Shown here: positions 5,575 through 11,113 of the stretch, one piece after another | Position numbering within the stretch: position 1 is the first letter of the stretch | Layout: each line of letters begins with the position of its first letter | Source: Planctomycetota bacterium | GTDB taxonomy: Bacteria; Planctomycetota; B129-G9 | Direction: 5' to 3' | DNA length: 12,010 nucleotides | NCBI GenBank assembly: GCA_003644325.1 | Contig: QNCA01000014.1 | Span: 1-12,010 of the forward strand | The notes under the pieces: generated by a model | Databases searched by the model: none | Seen by the model: only the letters and a program-made list of their open reading frames with translations | What the model was told of the DNA's origin: nothing | Position numbers and translations under genes: made by a program

Positions 5575-7205
5575 GTCGAGACCTCCGGGAAATAATGCCG
5601 CGAACCTTTCCTGTACAACAACGCCTCCGAGCCGTCGGGCAACGTGAACGATGCCATCCTTCCATACCCCATCGACTCCGCCATCCGTATGGCCCTGTCG
5701 AGAGGTATGTCCAAGTGCCTGGCGTGTTCCTCCATCTGCCTGCCGGTCTTGAAGACCGCGTAGCGCGACTCCGCGAGCCGCAGCCGCACCTGAATCAGTT
5801 TCTGTCTTTCATTGACTATTTCGCCGACGTAGCTGACCCTGAAATCATGCCCGTCGAGCAGGGCGGCCAGGTCAAACCCCTTCGCCGTGAAGAGCGCGTG
5901 ATTCGCCAGGAACGCCACCGCGACGCGCCCCCGGGCGGGGCGCGAATCCTCTGCGATTCGTCCCGCAATCTCCCTCATGCGCCAGTCATGCTCCTTTGTA
6001 ATGTCAATGCCGCGGATGTGCGTCTGCGGCCGGGAGAACACCGCATAAAGGCCGAACCCGCATGACGCAGACAGCAGAACCAGCGCGATAATACGTCCCG
6101 TTTTATACCTGATTGACGTGATGAGAACCGCCAGCAGGACCGCCGCCCCCGGCAGCAGCGGCAGCAAAAAGCGCGTCTGCTGGTCCCGCGTGAGGTTCAG
6201 GAAAAGATATGACATCACGACCCAGACGACGATAAGCCAGATGTCTTGTTTCCCTCGCGGTGCGTCCTTTGCCCGGGGGGCCGACCTTTTGGAAACAAGC
6301 GCAAACAGCCCTGCGATAATCGCTACGATGATGAACCCCGCTCCTACGTCGCGCCAGATGAGTTGCGGGTAAAGCGTAAGGCCCGGATGTGAGCCCCTGT
6401 AGGCGGCGCCGTACTGCCCGAAGCCGTAACCCAGCAGGAACTCCCGAATCGCATCCATGTTCGGCAGGTACCAGACCGATGCGACGGCGAAGGCCGCGAT
6501 AAGGCCGACGGCGATGTTGACGACGCGCGTGATGGCGAGCCTGCTTTCAATGACGCCGCGCGTGAGCGCGTAGCACACCGGCCCCAGGAGGAAGACCAGC
6601 GCAATGGGGTTCGTCAGCATCGCCACGCCGCAGACGATACCCGCCAGGAGCGTCGGGACAAACCGCCGGAAGCGGTTGCTCAGAGAGATGAGCAGTATCG
6701 CAAGCGACACCCACGCCGCCAGCGGCATCTCCGTGCGGAACAGGCGCATGTACTCGATGATGGGCATCATGCACGCGACGGTTCCCGCGGCGATCGCGCC
6801 CGTGAGAACGGAACGTCGCGCACCGAGCAGATAGACGCTGATGAGGAGTACCGCCATGCAGACGCCGTTCAACATCAAGGCGGTCCGCACGGAACGAGGA
6901 AACGCGAAATAAAGAAACGAGCCGAGCAGGGACGTGAAAGGCGCCTGGTTCGGGCTGGCATGGACGAAGTAGTCGTAAGCCGCGGCGGGGTCGCTGCGCA
7001 TCCTGTCGTTGATCCGGATGCTCATGGCGACAAGGTGCGCCTCGTCCCACTGCTCCGGCACCTCATCCAGGTGATTCCACGAGCGCCAGCGCGCGTTCCA
7101 CGCGCCCAGCCCCAGCGCCACAACGATCAGCGCCGGCGGGACGACCGCGCGCCATACCCGCCATGTCCGCCGCTCGCCCGTATCTGCCGCGGGAATTTCC
7201 TGCAT
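5571..7205 (-). CDS. Polytopic membrane glycosyltransferase, GT39/ArnT-like (GT-C fold)
   Basis: A 544-residue integral membrane protein expected to transfer a sugar from a polyprenyl-phosphate donor to a periplasmic acceptor. After a first membrane helix (about residues 21-37), the extracytoplasmic loop carries WDEAHL with the Asp54-Glu55 pair typical of the GT-C catalytic motif. RTEMPLAAW (Glu159) follows the second cluster of helices, and QQTRFLLPLLPGAAVLLA (about 342-359) is characteristic of the PMT/ArnT superfamily. Around ten hydrophobic helices are followed by a soluble tail from about residue 392. The acceptor cannot be predicted. ATG 7205 is preferred over 7247 because AGGGG precedes it and the longer form would be encoded by the repeat GGGGTCAGAC. 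It overlaps the following lipoprotein gene by four bases. Confidence 0.85.
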   Translation of the reverse strand: MQEIPAADTGERRTWRVWRAVVPPALIVVALGLGAWNARWRSWNHLDEVPEQWDEAHLVAMSIRINDRMRSDPAAAYDYFVHASPNQAPFTSLLGSFLYFAFPRSVRTALMLNGVCMAVLLISVYLLGARRSVLTGAIAAGTVACMMPIIEYMRLFRTEMPLAAWVSLAILLISLSNRFRRFVPTLLAGIVCGVAMLTNPIALVFLLGPVCYALTRGVIESRLAITRVVNIAVGLIAAFAVASVWYLPNMDAIREFLLGYGFGQYGAAYRGSHPGLTLYPQLIWRDVGAGFIIVAIIAGLFALVSKRSAPRAKDAPRGKQDIWLIVVWVVMSYLFLNLTRDQQTRFLLPLLPGAAVLLAVLITSIRYKTGRIIALVLLSASCGFGLYAVFSRPQTHIRGIDITKEHDWRMREIAGRIAEDSRPARGRVAVAFLANHALFTAKGFDLAALLDGHDFRVSYVGEIVNERQKLIQVRLRLAESRYAVFKTGRQMEEHARHLDIPLDRAIRMAESMGYGRMASFTLPDGSEALLYRKGSRHYFPEVST

Positions 7206-7336
7206 TGAATTCCCCTTGATGCGTACCGCGAGGGGGTCAGACGCCAAGGATGAGACCCCGATTTATCCCGACCCGTCGGGACGGGAGGGGTCTGGCTCCC
7301 CGAGCACGAAAAACCACCTCCCGCAACAGAAACTAT
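7206..7336. repeat. GGGGTCAG-type palindromic remnants upstream of the glycosyltransferase gene
   Basis: No gene is visible here. The region contains GGGGTCAGAC (7233-7242) and, in inverted sense, GGGGTCTGGCTCCC (7287-7300), with a hairpin between them: TCCCGAC-CC-GTCGGGA (7266-7281). This arrangement resembles REP/BIME-like sequences, some of which are associated elsewhere with REP-associated Y1 transposases; no such transposase is in the window. Confidence 0.5.
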
Positions 7337-7506
7337 TGAATGTTGACTGGTTAAAGAACCGCGAAAGGTGACTGTCACCGATTACGGAGCCGTTCCGACC
7401 TTGTCGAAACGGATCGCAGATTGGTGACAGTCACCGTAAGGTGTTGTGAAGCAGCAGGTTATAATCAAGTACCCGCCATCACCCGGAAAAAGTCAGTCAA
7501 CTTGAG
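7337..7506 (+). mobile_element. Type B ~170-bp palindromic element (MITE-like), copy 1
   Basis: Core 7367-7435: GGTGACTGTCACC, a 43-bp hairpin-forming insert (CCGTTCCG...CGAAACGG), then GGTGACAGTCACC. Right arm 7436-7506 ends in CAGTCAACTTGAG. Core and right arm match the reverse complement of 10938-11077 without gaps: 64 of 69 and 62 of 71 positions by eye. The left arm is eroded: only TTGACTG (7343-7349) of the terminal repeat remains, and no target duplication is visible. It encodes no protein. Confidence 0.85.
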
Positions 7507-7581
7507 AATTACGGAGCGTGGAACTTGTTCCGACCTGTCGGGATTAACGACTGTCACTGCAAACTCGAGTCGGTCGATTTG
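7507..7581 (+). repeat. Degenerate core-like sequence and CCGACNNGTCGG hairpin
   Basis: Immediately after the type B element, AATTACGGAGC (7507-7517) repeats the start of the type B core, followed by CCGACCTGTCGG (7530-7541) and a decayed border, CGACTGTCACT (7549-7559). It looks like a second, decayed or partial core in tandem. No gene is seen here before the ferredoxin stop at 7582. Confidence 0.4.
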
Positions 7582-7770
7582 CTACTCGTACTTAATCACC
7601 TCAACCGGGCAGTTTTCGGCTGCTTCCTTAATCAGTTCCTCATATTTGCTGAAGTCCGCTCCTTCCACTACGACCGAAACGTCATCGACCTTGAAAACAT
7701 CGGGGCAGGTTTCTTCGCACAAACCACAACCGGTGCAGCCTTCTTCTATCCATACTCTGCTGATTGACAT
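7582..7770 (-). CDS. Single-cluster [4Fe-4S] ferredoxin
   Basis: A 62-residue soluble electron carrier. One complete cluster motif, CTGCGLCEETCP (C-x2-C-x2-C-x3-C-P), lies at residues 12-23. Near the C-terminus, AAENCPVEVIKYE has the Cys-Pro of the second half-motif without its partners, as in the single-cluster family of about 60 residues (D. gigas/Thermotoga type). It is acidic, as expected. ATG 7768-7770 is chosen because GGAGGTTGCC directly precedes it; the upstream extension adds a non-conserved segment. Its redox partner is unknown. It lies 72 bp after the dNTP hydrolase gene on the same strand and may be cotranscribed with it, but no functional link is evident. Confidence 0.92.
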   Translation of the reverse strand: MSISRVWIEEGCTGCGLCEETCPDVFKVDDVSVVVEGADFSKYEELIKEAAENCPVEVIKYE

Positions 7771-7812
7771 GGCAACCTCCTTGAAAGTTCGTTTCGTCAA
7801 ATGAAACCTAAA

Positions 7813-7824
7813 GGGGTCAGGTCC
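7813..7824 (+). repeat. GGGGTCAGGTCC motif between dNTP hydrolase and ferredoxin genes
   Basis: Another copy of the GGGGTCAG-type sequence, flanked by AAACC...GGTTT-like inverted bases (GAAAC at 7804-7808 and GTTTC at 7830-7834). It lies in the 72-bp gap between two genes on the same strand. Function is unknown. Confidence 0.4.
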
Positions 7825-7842
7825 ATTTATGTTTCGTTTTGA

Positions 7843-9003
7843 TTACACCCTGTAATCGACTTCAAATATCTTGCAATATTCCTCCGTCGCGTAGCGGTCG
7901 GTCATGCCGGCGATATAGTCGGCGATGGCGGGATTTCCTCCCGTGGGACCGGTTCCCTGAGAGCGGACCTCGGCGGCGATGTGCGCCGGCAGTACCTCGG
8001 GGCGGCGGCTGTATTCGCCGTAAAGCCTCTCGATAATCGTCTCGCCCTTGTTTATCATGCGGATGATCTTGTAGTTCTGGTAGAAATTGTCGTGCAGGAA
8101 TTTGCCCAGGGTCCGTATCTGGGACTGTACGGGTTCCGTGAAGGAGAAGATGAATCCGGGCGCGTTGCGGACGTCGTCAAGGGATTTTATCGAATATTGT
8201 TCCAATCTCGTTTCCGCCTGTGAGAGAACGTCGCGCACGAGCAGGTTGATAAGGGCGCGCGTCCGCTGCACCGCCTGTATTCGAGGCGGCAGGCCCGCCA
8301 CGCGCCCCGACACGGCCTCCCACAGCGCCAGCCCCGCCTCGTTCATCTGTTCGATCGTCAGGATGCCCAGACGCAGGGCGTCCTCCAGGTCATGCGCGTG
8401 AAAGGCGATGACGTCCGCCGCGCAGACGGCCTGAGCCTCCATTGTCGGCTGCAGGCCGGGGAAAAACGCCTTCCGGGGGGAAGGATGGTCGTAGATGGTT
8501 TCGTGCTTCTCGATGCCTTCCAGCACCTCGAGCGTCAGGTTCAGGCCGTCGAAGCCCGGGTAGCGTTTTTCCAGCGTTCTGAGTATCTTCAGGCCGTGAT
8601 CGTTGTGGTCGAAGCCTGCGGCCAGTCTGTTGAGTACGTACTCGCCGGCATGTCCGAAGGGTGGGTGGCCGATGTCATGGGCCATGGCGATGGCACGCGT
8701 CAGGTCTTCGTTGAGTCCGAGTGAGCGGGCGATAGACGTCGCAATCTGCACAGTTTCAAGCGTATGCGTCAGACGGTCGCGGCTCGCGTCGTCGCCCTGG
8801 CCGAACGGGAAGACCTGTGTCTTGAACTTCAGTTTCCGGTAGGCGGGGGAGTGCGCGATACGGTTCCAGTCGCGCTGGTAGTGCGTGCGGTACTCCGGGG
8901 GCGGTTCCGCGTGCTCGCGGCCCGCGCCGTCCGATGATACCGCGGCGTACGGGGCCAGGTATTTCTTCTCGCGCTCTTCGAGGTCTTTTCTTGTGAGCAG
9001 CAT
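7843..9003 (-). CDS. dGTPase-like deoxynucleotide triphosphohydrolase (HD domain)
   Basis: Cleaves dNTPs to deoxynucleoside and tripolyphosphate, controlling the DNA precursor pool in the cytoplasm. The 386-residue product has the complete HD metal-binding set: His80 (RLTHTLE), His109-Asp110 (AMAHDIGHPPFGHAGE) and Asp197 (CAADVIAFHAHD). Further family marks are HYQRDWNRIAHSPAYRKLKFKTQVF (split around residues 41-65) and FDHNDHGLKIL (131-141), typical of the dGTPase-like bacterial group. ATG 9003 is chosen because conservation begins just after it and a promoter lies upstream; the open frame continues to 9237 only by reading through the leader and the repeat element. The ribosome site is weak. 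The exact substrate range (dGTP only or all dNTPs) cannot be told from sequence. Confidence 0.94.
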   Translation of the reverse strand: MLLTRKDLEEREKKYLAPYAAVSSDGAGREHAEPPPEYRTHYQRDWNRIAHSPAYRKLKFKTQVFPFGQGDDASRDRLTHTLETVQIATSIARSLGLNEDLTRAIAMAHDIGHPPFGHAGEYVLNRLAAGFDHNDHGLKILRTLEKRYPGFDGLNLTLEVLEGIEKHETIYDHPSPRKAFFPGLQPTMEAQAVCAADVIAFHAHDLEDALRLGILTIEQMNEAGLALWEAVSGRVAGLPPRIQAVQRTRALINLLVRDVLSQAETRLEQYSIKSLDDVRNAPGFIFSFTEPVQSQIRTLGKFLHDNFYQNYKIIRMINKGETIIERLYGEYSRRPEVLPAHIAAEVRSQGTGPTGGNPAIADYIAGMTDRYATEEYCKIFEVDYRV

Positions 9004-9051
9004 GATTCGTGTGCCCGGTGACGGACTCAGTTTCAACAAATCCAGGCGGGT

Positions 9052-9079
9052 ATTATAACCTATCGAACCGCATGTGCAA
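9052..9079 (-). promoter_or_regulatory. Sigma70-type promoter of the dNTP hydrolase gene
   Basis: Read on the minus strand: TTGCAC (9079-9074), a 16-bp spacer and a perfect TATAAT (9057-9052). A start near 9045 gives a leader of about 42 nt. The end of the type A repeat element lies 14 bp upstream of the -35 box. Confidence 0.75.
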
Positions 9080-9092
9080 GGACACGGCGGGG

Positions 9093-9269
9093 AGCATGTA
9101 AGAATCTTGGAAAGGCCGCACCGGTGACCGTCACCATTACCCATTCGGACCCTGACGGGTCCTCCGGGCGAGGACCCGGAACGGGCGGAGCGCAGACGCT
9201 CTGAAGGAGCGGCCGGCTCGTAGATGGTGACAGTCACCGTGCCGGCAGTGCCCGGGATTCTTACATGCT
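9093..9269 (+). mobile_element. Type A palindromic element, complete copy
   Basis: A 177-bp element with outer inverted repeats AGCATGTAAGAATC (9093-9106) and GATTCTTACATGCT (9256-9269), and inner borders GGTGACCGTCACC (9123-9135) and GGTGACAGTCACC (9226-9238). The core forms hairpins such as GGACCC-TGAC-GGGTCC (9147-9162) and GAGCG...CGCTC. Its right part is repeated at 1-109 and its core at 1941-2061. The outer repeats may extend to GGGGAGCATG on the left. No target duplication and no protein-coding content are seen. This fills most of the gap between the dNTP hydrolase gene and the TPR-like gene; the rest (9270-9318) shows nothing recognisable. Confidence 0.85.
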
Positions 9270-9318
9270 TCCTTCGATATGAACTCGGTTGACATGGGGG
9301 CGGACCGCGCGGGGCTGG

Positions 9319-9840
9319 TCAGGATGAGAGGTTTATCTGCAATTCGTTGTAGAGGCGGTTTGCTTCCGGGTAGAGTTTGTGGTGGACATGCTTGTCTATG
9401 AATTCGCGGAATATCCGGCAAGCCTGGGTGTGATACTTTTCGGAAAGGGCGGCGCTCTCCTCGGCTTCTTTTGACTTTCCCTCGCTGCGCTGGGCGCTGG
9501 CGCGGGCGTATTCCTTGTCGCCCATCTTCTTCAGGCAAATCCCTTTTCTATAGAGCGCATAGGGAACGTAGTGCCTGCTCAGGTCGTGCTCGACGAATTG
9601 CCCGGACCGGCGCCTGTCGCGGTCGTAGGTCTTGAGCATCTCGTCGTAGATTTCCACGGCGGTGTCATGCCGGCCCATGCTTTCGTGCAGGCGGGCGATG
9701 TTGTAATACATGAAGGGCGCCCAGGTCGCTTCCCGGTTCGAATCCGGCGCCTTTTTCAGAATATCGAGTCCCGGTGCGGAGAACAAGAAGAACCCTGTCG
9801 CCGCGCCCAAGATTACGATTGTGTACAGGATTTTTTTCAT
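9319..9840 (-). CDS. Membrane-anchored TPR-like protein
   Basis: A 173-residue protein with an uncleaved-looking N-terminal hydrophobic anchor (residues 4-22) and a soluble, helical remainder facing outside the cytoplasm. Residues about 45-75 (MYYNIARLHESMGRHDTAVEIYDEM, split here only as description) fit a tetratricopeptide repeat, and ALYRKGICLKKMGD (about 99-112) begins a second helical pair interrupted by a Lys/Glu-rich insert; the last segment FREFIDKH...YPEANRLYNEL resembles the third repeat of BamD-type proteins. The start at 9840 overlaps the stop of the upstream lipoprotein gene (TGATG), so the two are coupled. A scaffold role in an envelope complex is inference; no specific function is recognised. 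Confidence 0.75.
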   Translation of the reverse strand: MKKILYTIVILGAATGFFLFSAPGLDILKKAPDSNREATWAPFMYYNIARLHESMGRHDTAVEIYDEMLKTYDRDRRRSGQFVEHDLSRHYVPYALYRKGICLKKMGDKEYARASAQRSEGKSKEAEESAALSEKYHTQACRIFREFIDKHVHHKLYPEANRLYNELQINLSS

Positions 9841-10883
9841 CAAGGGGCGGGGCCCCAACCCCGGTCATGAAGCCTGTCGTCTCGAGTATCCCGCTTCTTC
9901 CCCTTTTTCGGACTTATTACTTCAAAACTTGACCTCTCCTCCGCCCACCATTTTTTCCAGCGTTTTATGGCGTCCCGGTTTTTCTCGGCGTCCTTCTCCG
10001 GCGCGTAGCCGAACTCCCTTGCGGTAATTTGCCTAAGGGCGGTTATTATGACTTTCCGCGTCTCCGGCTCGCCGCTCTCCAGCAGGGTCAGCATTTCGTC
10101 TATCGTTGTCTTGTCCCCGTCGTAGCGGACAGCCAGGAATTCGGCTATCTTCTCCATCGCCCTCTCCCTGGTGTAGGCGGTCACCAGCCTGGCCAACTCC
10201 TCCACCGCGTAGGGTATGATGTGCAGTATTTCGCGCTTCCATATGGGGGCGGGGCCCACAAACACCGTTGCCCCTTCCTGCAGGTCCTTCCAGCGCCTTT
10301 CGCCGCGTCTCTGCAGAAACTTCAGGGTCGCCGTGTCTTCCTCGGCACGTTCCACCACAAACGTCGCCACTACGTCCTTGATGTGCTCGTAATAGTAGCG
10401 GTCCATGACCTCATACAGCCCGCTGCGTTTCCCCTCGCCCATCTTCAGCAGCGCGGTCGCGTAGCGGCCTTCGCGAACTCCCTCGGCGGTTCCCTTGTCA
10501 ATCGTGATGCGGCCTTCCTCGCGCGACGACACCGATGTGATCTTCGCCTCGATACACGGCAGAGTGGCGCCGATTTCATCGAGCACGCTCGTCCGAACCT
10601 TGAAGTATCTCATTATCTCCAGGTCTATCTCGCGCTCCAGTTCATACGTGAGGTTCCGGTCAAGCGCGCGCTTCACCACGTACTGCCCGTACTGCCATAT
10701 CCCGTCCGGGGATTGCCATTCATTGATGACCTTGCCCGCGACGTTGCTCTTGTATTCCCAGTATTTTCCGGCGGTCAACTCCTCAAAAGCGGCGGGGTCC
10801 GGCGGGGCCTTCGGCTTTTTCTGCATGCTGCCGCAACCTGCGGCAATCGTCATTGCGAAAAGAATCAAAATCGTTTTTTTCAC
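9840..10883 (-). CDS. Predicted lipoprotein with C-terminal HEAT-like motif
   Basis: A 347-residue protein starting at GTG (10881-10883) with GGAGGT five bases upstream. The signal peptide MKKTILILFAMTIAAGC carries a lipobox-like AAGC with Cys17. The middle (about 60-230) is mixed alpha/beta with no recognised family; ITIDKGTAEGVREG (about 124-137) resembles the short segment found in FlgT/CsgG-like or 'TAEGVREGM' domains of envelope lipoproteins. The C-terminal part (about 255-320) reads as a HEAT-like repeat ending in ITAREFGYAPE...AIKRWKKWW, a motif I associate with HEAT proteins of Planctomycetota and related groups. The last residues are Lys/Arg-rich. It overlaps the TPR-like gene and is separated from the prepilin peptidase gene by a mobile element. 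Confidence 0.75.
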   Translation of the reverse strand: MKKTILILFAMTIAAGCGSMQKKPKAPPDPAAFEELTAGKYWEYKSNVAGKVINEWQSPDGIWQYGQYVVKRALDRNLTYELEREIDLEIMRYFKVRTSVLDEIGATLPCIEAKITSVSSREEGRITIDKGTAEGVREGRYATALLKMGEGKRSGLYEVMDRYYYEHIKDVVATFVVERAEEDTATLKFLQRRGERRWKDLQEGATVFVGPAPIWKREILHIIPYAVEELARLVTAYTRERAMEKIAEFLAVRYDGDKTTIDEMLTLLESGEPETRKVIITALRQITAREFGYAPEKDAEKNRDAIKRWKKWWAEERSSFEVISPKKGKKRDTRDDRLHDRGWGPAP

Positions 10884-10930
10884 GACAGACCTCCGTTTTC
10901 GTTGTCCGGCATATTTATCATTACCGCTGC

Positions 10931-11113
10931 TAACAAGCTCAAGTTGACTGGCTTTTTCTGGATGATGGTGGGTGCTTGATTATAATCTGTTGTTTCACAA
11001 TACCTTACGGTGACAGTCACCAATCTACGATCCGTTCCGACAAGGGCGGAACGGCTCCGTAATTGGTGACAGTCACCGAGGTTAACAAAAACTCAGTCAA
11101 CTTGAGTAACAAG
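10931..11113 (-). mobile_element. Type B MITE-like element, copy 2, with target-site duplication
   Basis: The element proper is 10938-11106 (169 bp), starting CTCAAGTTGACTG and ending CAGTCAACTTGAG, a perfect 13-bp terminal inverted repeat. It is flanked by perfect direct repeats TAACAAG (10931-10937 and 11107-11113), a 7-bp target-site duplication. Inside are GGTGACAGTCACC borders (11009-11021, 11065-11077) around a hairpin with CCGTTCCG / CGGAACGG arms. It has no coding capacity and is the reverse-oriented relative of 7337-7506. Its right end overlaps the 3' end of the prepilin peptidase gene. Confidence 0.9.

Noticed and set aside
4894..5595. 233-codon open frame antisense to the lipoprotein gene at 4930-5574
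   Set aside because: No ribosome site or recognisable domain; the minus-strand reading has a lipobox and coupled start.
9004..9237. N-terminal extension of the dNTP hydrolase
   Set aside because: The frame stays open only across the promoter and the type A repeat element; family conservation starts after ATG 9003.
10029..10979. 316-codon open frame antisense to the HEAT-motif lipoprotein gene
   Set aside because: The opposite frame has a lipoprotein signal, a ribosome site and coupling; this frame has none of these and its end runs into the mobile element.
10944..10986. Promoter inside the type B element made of TTGACT and TATAAT
   Set aside because: The two boxes are 31 bp apart, too far for a sigma70 promoter; no better -35 lies at 16-18 bp.
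66..11077. GGTGACNGTCACC sites as operator sites for a single regulator
   Set aside because: Pairing at fixed distances around conserved cores, presence downstream of genes and between convergent genes, and a copy with terminal repeats and target duplication favour repeat elements over operators.
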